Assembly: GCF_004364345.1 (NCBI RefSeq) | Contig: NZ_SOCA01000003.1 | Span: 682,001-746,000, forward strand | From: Prosthecobacter fusiformis | GTDB lineage: Bacteria > Verrucomicrobiota > Verrucomicrobiia > Verrucomicrobiales > Verrucomicrobiaceae | Length of the DNA stretch: 64,000 nt | Reading direction: 5' to 3' | Shown: piece by piece, positions 1 to 8,234 of the stretch | How positions within the stretch are numbered: position 1 is the stretch's first letter | Layout: every line of letters begins with the position of its first letter | Notes under the pieces: generated by a model | Seen by the model: the letters and a program-made list of their open reading frames with translations, nothing else | Database searches by the model: none | What the model was told of the DNA's origin: nothing | Translations under genes and position numbers: made by a program

Positions 1-173
1 ACCGGGCTATCTTCGATGACAAGAAGCGCATCGTCATGATGATCTGCCACAACACCGACCTGGGGGATGGCTGGGAGGAAGAGGGTACCGACCCGTGGTA
101 CTTCCGGGAGTTCTCCGAGAAGTATGCGTATCCGCTCGGCATCAACATTGTCTTCTATGCGCTGACGCATTGA
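1..173 (+). CDS. DUF4159-type protein, C-terminal end (partial)
   Basis: The reading frame is open from the window edge (frame starting at base 3) to a TGA at 171-173, giving about 56 C-terminal residues. It contains HNTDLGDGWE, then DPWYFREFSEKYAYPLGINI and a final tyrosine/threonine/histidine end. This matches my memory of the C-terminus of DUF4159 proteins, which are often found beside MoxR ATPase and DUF58 genes in Planctomycetes and Verrucomicrobia. The molecular role of the family is unknown. The gene converges on the downstream glutamate synthase gene and the two share a terminator region. The product is certain only to family level because the N-terminal part lies outside the window. 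Confidence 0.72.
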   Translation, partial: RAIFDDKKRIVMMICHNTDLGDGWEEEGTDPWYFREFSEKYAYPLGINIVFYALTH

Positions 174-180
174 TCCGAAT

Positions 181-222
181 AAAACAAAAAACCCGTCCTC
201 CTGCGAAGGCAAGAGGACGGGT
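181..222 (-). terminator. Rho-independent terminator of gltB
   Basis: A perfect 10-bp inverted repeat, ACCCGTCCTC at 191-200 and GAGGACGGGT at 213-222, encloses a 12-nt loop. Read on the minus strand the stem is followed by TTTTTGTTTT, the classic U-tract, and it lies 25 bp past the gltB stop codon. It could also stop plus-strand transcription from the DUF4159 gene, but there it lacks a U-tract. Confidence 0.85.
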
Positions 223-246
223 GAATAGGTTAATCCGAAGGGCGCT

Positions 247-3200
247 TTAGGCGGCTTTTACCAGGGGTGGCTCAGGCTCGATGGTGGCGTTGTCTTCTTC
301 CGTCGGGACCATGACGGGCTCGGCTTTGCTGACGACCTTGACGAACTTAGGCAGGTAGGCGTCCCAGTTATCCATGATGTCTTTGGCGCGCAGGCTTTCG
401 GTCTTTTCCAAGTGGTCAGCGATCAGCTTCTGGAGCTGGTTGATGTCCTCGGGGTCGGTGACTTTGTCGCCCTTGATCATCTCTGGATTGTGGAGCTGGC
501 CAAAGGTATCGGCTTCATCGAGGAGGTAGGCGATGCCACCGCTCATGCCGGCACCGAAGTTTTTACCAAAGGTGCCCAGGACGGTGACGACACCGCCAGT
601 CATGTATTCGCAACCGTGGTCGCCGATGCCTTCGACAACAGCGGTCGCACCGGAGTTGCGGACGCAGAAGCGTTCACCAGCACGACCGGCGGCGAAGAGG
701 TGACCGCTGGTGGCACCATACATCACGGTATTGCCCATGATGCTGTTCTCCCAGGTATTGCATACCGGGTTAAGCTTCGGACTTGGGCGGATGATGATTT
801 CACCGCCGCAGAGGCCCTTGCCTACATAGTCGTTGGCTTCACCGATGAGGGTCAGCTTCACGCCGCCGCAAAGGAAGGTGCCGAAGCTCTGGCCGGCGCT
901 GCCTTCGCATGTGACGTCCACACTGCCCGCAGGCAGACCGTGGTTGCCATGATGGAAGGCGATCTCGCCGCTGAGCTTGGTGCCGATGTTGCGGAAGGTG
1001 TTCTTGATCTTGTAGCGGACTGGCTTGACCTTGCGCTTGTCGCTGATGGCGAACTGGGCGTCCTGGATGAGGCGGTCGTCCAGCGGATGCTGGTCCAGGC
1101 CGTCATTCTGGTTCATCTGGCAGGTGCGTGGCACGTCCTGTTTGATCTCCTTGCCGACGTCTTTGAGGACACGGCTGAGGTCGATCATATTGGCCTTTTT
1201 GTGGCCCGGCACCTGACGCTGACGCAGGAACTCAGGGCGGCCAATCATGTCGTTCATCTTGGCGACGCCAAGCTGGGCCATGATCTCACGGACTTCGTGG
1301 GCGACGCTGTTGAAGAAGTTCACCACATGCTCCGGCTTGCCTTTGAACCTGGAGCGGAACTTCGGATCCGTGGTGGCGACGCCGACCGGGCAGTTGTTCA
1401 GGTGGCACTGGCGCACATAAACACAGCCGAGGGCGATGAGGGCGATGGTGCCGAAGTTGAACTCTTCCGCGCCGAGCATGGCGGCGATGGCGATGTCGCG
1501 TCCATTACGGAGACCACCGTCGGTGCGCAGGGTGACGCGCTCGCGGAGACCGTTGAGCATGAGGACCTGCTGGGTTTCAGCCAGGCCGAGTTCCCATGGA
1601 AGACCTGCGTGCTTGATGGAGCTGAGCGGGCTGGCACCGGTGCCGCCATCATGGCCGGAGACCAGGATGATATCGGCATTGGCCTTGGCCACACCGGCGG
1701 CGATGGTGCCGACGCCGGATTCGGCGACGAGCTTCACGCAAACGCGAGCGCGGGGATTGGCTTCCTTCAAATCGTGAATGAGCTGGGCCAGATCCTCGAT
1801 GGAGTAGATGTCATGATGCGGCGGTGGGCTGATGAGCATGACGCCGGGCGTGGTATTGCGCAGCCGGGCGATCATGCGATTCACCTTCATGGCGGGGAGC
1901 TGTCCGCCTTCACCAGGCTTGGCACCCTGGGCCATTTTGATTTCCAGTTCCCAGGCATTGGCCAGGTATTCGGCAGTGACGCCGAAACGGCCAGAGGCCA
2001 CTTGCTTGATCTTGGAGTTGGCCCAATCGCCGTTGTCGTAGGGCTTGAAGCGTTTTGGATCTTCGCCGCCTTCACCGCTGTCGGACTTGCCGCCGATGCG
2101 GTTCATGGCGATGGCGAGGGCTTCGTGAGCCTCCGGGCTGATGGCACCGAGGGACATGGCAGCCGTGGTGAAACGGACGCGGATGTCCTCAATGGACTCG
2201 ACTTCGTCAATCGGGATCGGACCATCGCTGCTAGGAACAAACTCCATGAGGTCCTTGAGGGCCACGGGGGTGTTTTCGAGCTGAGTCGCGACGTACTTCT
2301 GGTAATCCTCAGGAGCGCCGGATTTGACGAATGTATGGAAGTTTTTGATGACCGGGCCGGTGACGGCGTGCATCTCACCCTTCTGACGGGGGCGATAATA
2401 CCCTGGGTCGCCGAGGTCCACCTTGGAGGCAGCCGCCGTACCATCATCGGGAACAGGCTGACCGTAACCGAGAGCATGGCGAGCCAGAGCTTCTTCAGCG
2501 ATTTCAGTATAGCCAATGCCAGCGATCTGTGACGGAGTGCCGGTGAAGCAGTAGTCCATGACTTCCTTGCCGATGCCGACGGCTTCGAAGATCTGTGCCC
2601 CGGTATAGCTGCTGAGCACGGAGATGCCCATCTTGCTCATGATTTTGAGCACGCCTTTTTCCAGACCCTTGCGATAGTTCGTGAGGACCTTGTTATAGTC
2701 GTAGCCTTCCAGGGCGGGCTTGCGGGCGGTTTTGTCCGCTTCCAGCACTTCCTGAATGGTTTCGAAGGCGAGGTATGGGCAGACGGCGGAGGCACCGAAG
2801 CCGAACAGGGTGGCCATCTGGTGGGTATCCCGGGCTTCAGCCGTATCCACCACGATGCTGAGGCGCATACGCACCTGCTTGCGGTTCAAGTGCTGATGCA
2901 CAGCACCGGTAGCCAGCAGGGCAGGGATAGGGGCGCGCTCTTCGCTGACATTGCGGTCGCTCAAGATGAGGATCTGAATGTCATCATAGACTGCCTTGGT
3001 GGCCTCATGGGAGAGATTGACCAGGGCTGACTTGAGTCCGGCAGGTCCTTCTTTGACGGGCCATGTGATGTCCAGGACGCGGCAGGGGAAGTCAGGAAGT
3101 TTTTTGAGCATCTCCAGCTCGTTCTCAAAGAGAAACGGAGAGTTCAGATGCACCACCTTGGCGTGTTCAGGCGTCTCATCCAAAAAGTTCCGCTGCTGAC

Positions 3201-4842
3201 CGAGGACGACGTCCAGGCTCATGACAGCGCGCTCGCGGATAGGATCGATCGGCGGATTGGTCACCTGCGCGAAGAGCTGCTTGAAGTAGGACGAAAGCAG
3301 ACGTGGGCGGGTGGAGAGGATGGAAAGAGAGGCGTCGTCGCCCATCGAATAGACGCTTTCCTCACCTTTCTGAAGCAGAGGAATGAGGGAGAAATCTAGC
3401 TCTTCCTTCGTCCAGCCAAAGGCGGCCTGCTTTTGGGAAAGGCCGAGGATGTCCAGCTCCTCTTTGGGCGCGCCAGGGGACTGGGCGGTGAGGTGTGTGC
3501 GGTTCTTCAGCCAGTCGCCATAAGGCTGACGGGAGGCGAGCTCCTGCTTGATCTCGTCATTGAAGCGCAGCTTGCCACGCTGGAGGTCCACTTCCAGCAT
3601 TTCGCCTGGGGCCAAACGGCCTTTTTTGATGACCTTGGCATCGTCGATGTGGATGATGCCGACTTCGGAACCGAGGGCAAAGATGCCATCTTCCGTGAGT
3701 TTCCAGCGGCTGGGGCGCAGACCGTTGCGGTCCAGGCCGGCAGCGACGCTGAGACCGTCGGTAAAGACCAGGGCCGCAGGGCCGTCCCATGGCTCACTAA
3801 AGCACTCATGGTATTCGTAGAAGGCCTTGAGTTCAGGGGAGGTGGTCGGGTCGATGCCGTAGGCGCTGGGGACCAGCATGGCCATGGCGTGAGTGAGGCT
3901 GCGACCACTGAGAACGAGGAGTTCCAGGGCTTGGTCCAGACTAGCGGAGTCTGAGCTGTTAGCATCCACCAGCTTTTTGAGCAGATGCTCTTCATGAGCC
4001 CAAAATTCGTGTTCGAAATCACTCGTGCGGCTGCTCAACCAATTACGGTTGCCGCGCACGGTGTTGATTTCACCGTTATGAGCGAGGGTGCGAAACGGAT
4101 GGCTCAGCGCCCAGGTCGGGAAGGTGTTGGTGGAGAAACGCTGATGGAAGAGGGCCAGTGAGGTATCGTAATGGTCGCTCTGGAGATCGGTATAAAACTT
4201 CTCCAGGGAGGAAGGCAGCAGCAGCGCTTTGTAAACGATGGTGCGGTGGGAGAGGGAGGCCACGTAGAAATTCGTGATCTTCTGCTCCTTCGCCTTGATG
4301 GTCAGCTCCCGGCGCACCAGGTAAAGCTGGCGTTCAAAAGTGTTGTCATCCATTTCCTCCGGGCGCTCCAGGAAGAGATGCTGGATGAGTGGCATGGTGC
4401 GGCGGGCTTTTTCACCCAGCTCATTGGGGTTCACCGGCACATCGCGCCAGCCGAGCACGCGGATTTTGCGATTGCGGATGATGGCTTCAGTCAGGAGCTG
4501 GATGCGCAGTTGCTCACCCGGATCATGGGGAAGGAAAAAGACGCCCACGGCGAGATCCATGGGATGGTCCAGGGCATGGCCAAGTTTTTCGACCTCTGGA
4601 AGAAGGACATCGTAGGGGATCTGGGTGAGTACGCCAGCGCCATCGCCAGTGACCCGGTCAGCATCCACAGCACCGCGATGCTGCACGCTGCAGACGCCGC
4701 AAATGGCCATGTCCAAAATGTCACGACTACGTTTACCATGGATGTTCGCAACAAAGCCGACGCCGCAGGCATCGCGTTCCATGTCCATGAGGTGGAGCGA
4801 GCCTTCGTTGGGGATATCCTGGTCGTAGAATGGGTATTTCAT
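247..4842 (-). CDS. gltB: Glutamate synthase (GOGAT), large subunit
   Basis: Converts glutamine and 2-oxoglutarate to two glutamates, the second step of ammonium assimilation in the cytoplasm. At 1531 residues it is the usual size. The N-terminal class II glutamine amidotransferase domain has its nucleophile at Cys26 (ERDACGVGF), so a 25-residue propeptide is presumably removed. The central and FMN-binding (beta/alpha)8 domains carry the cysteines of the 3Fe-4S cluster (CVYVRQCHLNNCPVG). The C-terminal gltB/alpha-subunit beta-helix is rich in Gly (GAGMSGGIAYLLDE). No gltD (small subunit) is adjacent, so it must be encoded elsewhere, or electrons come from ferredoxin. The ATG at 4842 has GGAGGGG as its ribosome-binding site, and that site lies inside a hairpin. 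Confidence 0.97.
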   Translation of the reverse strand: MKYPFYDQDIPNEGSLHLMDMERDACGVGFVANIHGKRSRDILDMAICGVCSVQHRGAVDADRVTGDGAGVLTQIPYDVLLPEVEKLGHALDHPMDLAVGVFFLPHDPGEQLRIQLLTEAIIRNRKIRVLGWRDVPVNPNELGEKARRTMPLIQHLFLERPEEMDDNTFERQLYLVRRELTIKAKEQKITNFYVASLSHRTIVYKALLLPSSLEKFYTDLQSDHYDTSLALFHQRFSTNTFPTWALSHPFRTLAHNGEINTVRGNRNWLSSRTSDFEHEFWAHEEHLLKKLVDANSSDSASLDQALELLVLSGRSLTHAMAMLVPSAYGIDPTTSPELKAFYEYHECFSEPWDGPAALVFTDGLSVAAGLDRNGLRPSRWKLTEDGIFALGSEVGIIHIDDAKVIKKGRLAPGEMLEVDLQRGKLRFNDEIKQELASRQPYGDWLKNRTHLTAQSPGAPKEELDILGLSQKQAAFGWTKEELDFSLIPLLQKGEESVYSMGDDASLSILSTRPRLLSSYFKQLFAQVTNPPIDPIRERAVMSLDVVLGQQRNFLDETPEHAKVVHLNSPFLFENELEMLKKLPDFPCRVLDITWPVKEGPAGLKSALVNLSHEATKAVYDDIQILILSDRNVSEERAPIPALLATGAVHQHLNRKQVRMRLSIVVDTAEARDTHQMATLFGFGASAVCPYLAFETIQEVLEADKTARKPALEGYDYNKVLTNYRKGLEKGVLKIMSKMGISVLSSYTGAQIFEAVGIGKEVMDYCFTGTPSQIAGIGYTEIAEEALARHALGYGQPVPDDGTAAASKVDLGDPGYYRPRQKGEMHAVTGPVIKNFHTFVKSGAPEDYQKYVATQLENTPVALKDLMEFVPSSDGPIPIDEVESIEDIRVRFTTAAMSLGAISPEAHEALAIAMNRIGGKSDSGEGGEDPKRFKPYDNGDWANSKIKQVASGRFGVTAEYLANAWELEIKMAQGAKPGEGGQLPAMKVNRMIARLRNTTPGVMLISPPPHHDIYSIEDLAQLIHDLKEANPRARVCVKLVAESGVGTIAAGVAKANADIILVSGHDGGTGASPLSSIKHAGLPWELGLAETQQVLMLNGLRERVTLRTDGGLRNGRDIAIAAMLGAEEFNFGTIALIALGCVYVRQCHLNNCPVGVATTDPKFRSRFKGKPEHVVNFFNSVAHEVREIMAQLGVAKMNDMIGRPEFLRQRQVPGHKKANMIDLSRVLKDVGKEIKQDVPRTCQMNQNDGLDQHPLDDRLIQDAQFAISDKRKVKPVRYKIKNTFRNIGTKLSGEIAFHHGNHGLPAGSVDVTCEGSAGQSFGTFLCGGVKLTLIGEANDYVGKGLCGGEIIIRPSPKLNPVCNTWENSIMGNTVMYGATSGHLFAAGRAGERFCVRNSGATAVVEGIGDHGCEYMTGGVVTVLGTFGKNFGAGMSGGIAYLLDEADTFGQLHNPEMIKGDKVTDPEDINQLQKLIADHLEKTESLRAKDIMDNWDAYLPKFVKVVSKAEPVMVPTEEDNATIEPEPPLVKAA

Positions 4843-4889
4843 GGGGCAGAAAACCCCTCCGCCAGACGACTGCCGCTTGGTCGGAGGGG
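4843..4889 (-). promoter_or_regulatory. Leader hairpin covering the gltB ribosome-binding site
   Basis: On the minus strand CCCCTCCG (4889-4882) can pair with CGGAGGGG (4861-4854), 8 bp with a 20-nt loop. The 3' arm contains GGAGGGG, the best Shine-Dalgarno sequence for the ATG at 4842, about 11 nt upstream of it. The stem is followed by TTTT, so it also resembles a short attenuator. Regulation of translation or termination is inference. I see no match to a known riboswitch. Confidence 0.5.
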
Positions 4890-5469
4890 CGGGTAGTTTG
4901 TACCTTCAAAATGAATTGGCAAGCAAGGAGAATGCCAGGAAGATAAACTGGCTTTAAAGCCTGCTCGAGATTTTGACGGCAAAGCGGAAGAATTTGGCAA
5001 CTTTGGTAAGCAAGAGGCGCGGGATGGGGATGGTGGGATTTTTCCCCATTTGGGGAAAGAAGTCCATAACTTGTTATCAATCAATGGATTGAGGTGGGGA
5101 TTCGATGGGGAAATGGCATTCTGAATGGGATGTCAGGGGATGGCGCGGAAGAATTCTGGATGCGACGAAGGCTTCATGAGGGAAACCTGAAAAAAAGACG
5201 GTGGGGAGAGTTTTGATTTTTTCCCCATTTGGGGATTTGGGTGGCAAAGCCATTGAAAACCAACGAATTTGGATGGGGAATCGTTCCCCCTGGATTCCCC
5301 ATCGGGGGATGCGATGGGGAAAAGGGGGAGCCTGCTGGGGACCGGTGCCGCGTTGGTGTGGAAGGTTCATCTTTTCCTGGATACAACCCGCTGATTGTCT
5401 GCGGATGTATAATACCATCTAATAATATTCAGGCCAAGGTCAAAAAGCCGGAGACAGGTATCGGTAGGG
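4890..5469. other. Gene-free region with three CCCCAT-type palindromes
   Basis: No convincing coding sequence is seen in these 580 bases. The region holds three related palindromes: TTTCCCCATTTGGGGAAA at 5041-5058, TCCCCATTTGGGGA at 5222-5235, and ATTCCCCATCGGGGGAT at about 5294-5310. Single GGGGA/TCCCC half-sites lie between them (for example near 5096, 5107 and 5316). This is the stretch expected to carry the gltB promoter and any operator. Confidence 0.5.
5041..5058. repeat. Palindrome, arms TTTCCCCA / TGGGGAAA
   Basis: Eight-base arms are perfectly complementary around a TT centre. The core CCCCATTTGGGG recurs exactly at 5223-5234 and with small changes at 5297-5308. Spacing of about 180 and 75 bp between copies suggests repeated operator sites or a small dispersed repeat. 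Nothing in the sequence decides between these. Confidence 0.5.
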
Positions 5470-6219
5470 TTATAATGCCCTGGGTTTGACGACAATATCG
5501 GCATTGATCCGACGGCCGGTCAGGATTTGACGGTAAACGTGCTGTGCTGGCTGGATCATGCCATGGGTAAGACCACATTTGGCAAAGCTGACGGCCTGTC
5601 TGGGGGATTCCTCCCAGCGGGAGAGATCTTGCCCGTTTGCCTGACAGTAGAGAGTGTGGTCGAAAAGCTCTTTTTCGTGAATTTTCCCGTCGTGGATGTG
5701 CAGCGTGGGAAAGAAGATGTCCTTGGGCCGTGCACTGGGAAAAGAGAACGCCATGGGCTGGATCTTCGAGTGGCCAGGTTTCAGTTTAAAAACGGCGAAA
5801 CCAAAGTGGTGATAACCGGGCAGGCTGGGCCAGACATCGGCTGGCAGGCGGAAGCGTTCGTCAAGGCGGGAGAAATCCGCGATGCTGGGCACGTAGCTGG
5901 CAACGAATGCGCCGACGGAGATGACTGCAAGGGTGCCTGGCAGTGATCTGGGGGCGCTACCAAACGGACCCGCGCCATAGGTGATGGCGGGAAAGCCTTT
6001 GTCGAGGTCTTCAAAGAGGGAGGGATAACCCTGGAGATCAAAGAAGGAGACGGCATTTTCTCCCTGGCCGGACTTTACGGGAATGGGCAAGACCATGGCG
6101 ACTTCCTGGTCAGCGTGGATGGCCATCTGGTAGATGAGCACTTGGTTTCCCTGGGGCCCAACACGGCCGAAGATGCGTGTGTTTTTGACCTCTCTGACTT
6201 CTTTGGAAAAGCAGCACAT
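5470..6219 (-). CDS. Conserved hypothetical protein (MCCFS N-terminus)
   Basis: About 249 residues beginning MCCFSKEVREVKNTRIFGRV. No catalytic motif, signal peptide or membrane segment is obvious. The internal pattern QVLIYQM..AMVLPIPV...FFDLQGYPSLFEDLDKGFP recalls an uncharacterised family seen in Planctomycetes and Proteobacteria; I cannot name a function. The paired cysteines right after Met could bind metal, but that is a guess. The frame could start earlier at 6255, but that start lies inside the 47-bp direct repeat (6233-6279), so the ATG at 6217-6219 is preferred. No strong ribosome-binding site precedes either start. Confidence 0.62.
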   Translation of the reverse strand: MCCFSKEVREVKNTRIFGRVGPQGNQVLIYQMAIHADQEVAMVLPIPVKSGQGENAVSFFDLQGYPSLFEDLDKGFPAITYGAGPFGSAPRSLPGTLAVISVGAFVASYVPSIADFSRLDERFRLPADVWPSLPGYHHFGFAVFKLKPGHSKIQPMAFSFPSARPKDIFFPTLHIHDGKIHEKELFDHTLYCQANGQDLSRWEESPRQAVSFAKCGLTHGMIQPAQHVYRQILTGRRINADIVVKPRAL

Positions 6220-6232
6220 GCATGAAGTGTAA

Positions 6233-6279
6233 GGGGGCCTGCGGTTTTTTGTCACTCAGAAATCGCGGCGTAGAACGCA
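6233..6279 (+). repeat. Direct repeat copy A flanking toxin-antitoxin module
   Basis: Forty of 47 bases match 7213-7259 in direct orientation (hand alignment without gaps). Shared blocks are GGGGGC, TGCGGT, GTCA, TCGCGG and GTAGAACGCA. The two copies enclose the UPF0175/DUF3368 gene pair and little else, at a distance of exactly 980 bp. Confidence 0.75.
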
Positions 6280-6467
6280 ACCCGCGTTGCCTCATAAATA
6301 AAGAAACCGAAGCGGAAATTGAAAAAGTAGGGGGAGAGGGGCTTCGGGCCTCAAAGAAAGGAGGACATTCCGGCTCTGTGTGGGTGGTCTTGGTTATGAG
6401 CAACGCGCAATGGAGATATCTTGTGGGACGATCTTGCGAAAATTGGGTTTGAGCCTAAACTCGAAGT

Positions 6468-6725
6468 ATGACACTGACCTTGGATATTCCAGATGTGCTT
6501 ACGGCATCGTTAGGGAAAGACGTCCCGCGAGTGGTTCTCGAGGGTTTTGCGATCCAGGCCTACAGATCGGGAACTCTTTCCAGTGCGGAGATACGCCAAC
6601 TGCTGGGGCATGAGTCACGATGGGACACTGAGGCTTTTTTGTCTGCTCACAATGTCTGGCCAGATCCGGCAGCAGAGGAGGTTGAGGGTGAACTGGAACG
6701 CCTGATTTCGTTGCGTGCGTCGTGA
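6468..6725 (+). CDS. UPF0175 family antitoxin
   Basis: This 85-residue protein begins MTLTLDIPDVL and continues with a helix-turn-helix-like stretch (LEGFAIQAYRSGTLSSAEIRQLLG), typical of the small UPF0175 proteins that pair with DUF3368 PIN-like toxins. It is expected to bind and neutralise the toxin and to repress its own operon, as such antitoxins generally do. Its stop codon overlaps the GTG start of the next gene by four bases (GTGA), indicating translational coupling. It sits between two imperfect 47-bp direct repeats, suggesting the pair arrived or moves as a unit. Confidence 0.85.
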   Translation: MTLTLDIPDVLTASLGKDVPRVVLEGFAIQAYRSGTLSSAEIRQLLGHESRWDTEAFLSAHNVWPDPAAEEVEGELERLISLRAS

Positions 6726-7195
6726 TCGTTGTCAGTGATACATCTCCGCTGCATTACTTGATCGTAATCGGGCAGGTGGGAATTTTGTCCCAGCTTTATG
6801 GACGTGTTTTGTGTCCGCCTGAGGTCATTGAGGAATGCCAGCATGCACATGCACCAGATGCAGTCAAAGTGTGGGCTGCGGATTTGCCTGAATGGTTGGA
6901 GATAAGCAGTACGGAACCTTGGGAGCATCCTCAGCTCTCGCGTTTGGATGCAGGGGAGGCCGCCGCTATCAGGCTAGCCCGCGCGAGAGGAGCGGATGTC
7001 TTGCTAATGGACGAAAGAAAGGGGCGACAGGTAGCTGCGCGGTTGGGTTTACCTGTTGCCGGGGTGATTGCAGTGCTGGCTGATGCCGCGATTGCAGGAT
7101 TGTTAGATTTCGAAAAAGCGGTTCTGGAACTTACATTAAAGACGAATTTCAGAATTTCGCCACAGGTGCTGGCGGTCATTAGGAGGCGGCTTTGA
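6722..7195 (+). CDS. DUF3368 PIN-like toxin
   Basis: 157 residues. The N-terminal MIVVSDTSPLHYL holds the first PIN-type Asp. The sequence LDAGEAAAIRLARARGADVLLMDERKGRQVA supplies further acidic residues expected around a metal site, and the C-terminus is the alpha/beta half LGLPVAGVIAVLADA. PIN-domain toxins are Mg-dependent ribonucleases; activity here is inferred from family. The GTG start overlaps the upstream antitoxin stop codon. Length is normal and no damage is seen, so the pair looks intact. No other gene lies between this and the right-hand repeat. Confidence 0.85.
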   Translation: MIVVSDTSPLHYLIVIGQVGILSQLYGRVLCPPEVIEECQHAHAPDAVKVWAADLPEWLEISSTEPWEHPQLSRLDAGEAAAIRLARARGADVLLMDERKGRQVAARLGLPVAGVIAVLADAAIAGLLDFEKAVLELTLKTNFRISPQVLAVIRRRL

Positions 7196-7212
7196 CAGGA
7201 AAGTGATGAAGC

Positions 7213-7259
7213 GGGGGCATGCGGTATTTAGTCATTCAAAATTCGCGGTGTAGAACGCA
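7213..7259 (+). repeat. Direct repeat copy B flanking toxin-antitoxin module
   Basis: Partner of 6233-6279 with 7 mismatches in 47. It begins 18 bp after the toxin stop codon. The similarity extends weakly upstream (ATGAAG shared) and fades after GTAGAACGCA. Confidence 0.75.
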
Positions 7260-7407
7260 TCCAACGCGTAGTGGTTGGAAAGTGTAAGCGCAGAGGATGG
7301 GGTGGGGACGATTGATCTGAAACCCGTAGCATCGGAGTGAGCGGGCATGGAAAGTCCCGTGCGCGAATGCTCTGCCAGATGTTGTTAAAGATTACGTTAT
7401 TCTCTTT

Positions 7408-8202
7408 ATGATGCTTGCCCGCCAGCCTTTCCATTTTCTGGACTATACGTTAGGCGGCACGGCGGCACTGGGGCTGCGGTACCTTTTGTTTGCGGGTATC
7501 GCGTGGCTGCTGGGATACGTGCTGTTTAAGCGCCAGTGGTTTCACCGGAAGATTGTTGCCAAGTTTCCGAAGTCTTCGGAAGTGTGGCGGGAGATCGGAT
7601 ATTCGGCGCTGTCCATGCTGATCTTCGGGCTGGTGGGGGCGGCAACTTTCTATGCTTATCGGCAGGGCTGGACGCAGATGTATGGAAAGGTGGGCAAATA
7701 CGGGATGGTGTGGTTTTGGGCTAGCATCGGCTGTGCGATTGTGATTCACGATGCCTGGTTTTACTGGACGCATCGGCTGATGCATCACCGGCGGCTGTTC
7801 CGCTGGTTTCACCGGGTGCATCATCTGTCTCACAATCCAACGCCCTGGGCGGCGTATGCTTTTTCACCGCTGGAAGCACTGGTGCAGGCGCTGATCTTTC
7901 CTCTCCTGACGGTGATCATGCCGATCCATGGTCTAGCCTTTGGGCTGTTCATGATGTGGCAGATCTCCTTCAACATCGTCGGGCATATGGGGTATGAATT
8001 TCATCCAAGGTGGCTGATGCAGTCTCCGCTGCGCTACATCATCAACACGCCGACAAACCACATCATGCATCATGAAAAGATGCGCGGTAATTATGGGCTG
8101 TATTTTAACTGGTGGGACCGGCTCATGGGCACGAACCACGAGGAGTATGAGAGACGCTTCTCTGAGGTGACGACGCGTGAGAAAGTGCTGGTGAAAAAGT
8201 GA
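7408..8202 (+). CDS. Fatty acid hydroxylase / sterol desaturase family protein
   Basis: An integral membrane di-iron enzyme of about 264 residues. Several hydrophobic segments are visible (about residues 20-40, 68-90, 105-122 and 170-205). The histidine clusters of the superfamily are all present: HDAWFYWTHRLMHH, HRVHHLSH and NHIMHHEKMRGNYGLYFNWWD. Members hydroxylate or desaturate lipids using O2; the substrate here cannot be read from sequence. The gene stands alone, convergent with tsaD. Two adjacent ATG codons (7408 and 7411) make the first residue uncertain. Confidence 0.88.
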   Translation: MMLARQPFHFLDYTLGGTAALGLRYLLFAGIAWLLGYVLFKRQWFHRKIVAKFPKSSEVWREIGYSALSMLIFGLVGAATFYAYRQGWTQMYGKVGKYGMVWFWASIGCAIVIHDAWFYWTHRLMHHRRLFRWFHRVHHLSHNPTPWAAYAFSPLEALVQALIFPLLTVIMPIHGLAFGLFMMWQISFNIVGHMGYEFHPRWLMQSPLRYIINTPTNHIMHHEKMRGNYGLYFNWWDRLMGTNHEEYERRFSEVTTREKVLVKK

Positions 8203-8234
8203 GACTCTAGGAGAGAGCTGCCGATGAGCCGGGT

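Noticed and set aside
412-2532. A 706-codon open frame on the plus strand opposite gltB
   Set aside because: It is the antisense shadow of a GC-rich conserved gene; its translation has no family character while the minus strand is clearly glutamate synthase.
5077-5418. Minus-strand frames of 70-115 codons upstream of gltB
   Set aside because: They cross palindromes, are rich in Pro and Ser, and have no ribosome-binding sites; no protein family fits.
4843-5469. Glutamine riboswitch or another known riboswitch before gltB
   Set aside because: I could not find a conserved aptamer core; only the SD-covering stem and the palindromes are supported.
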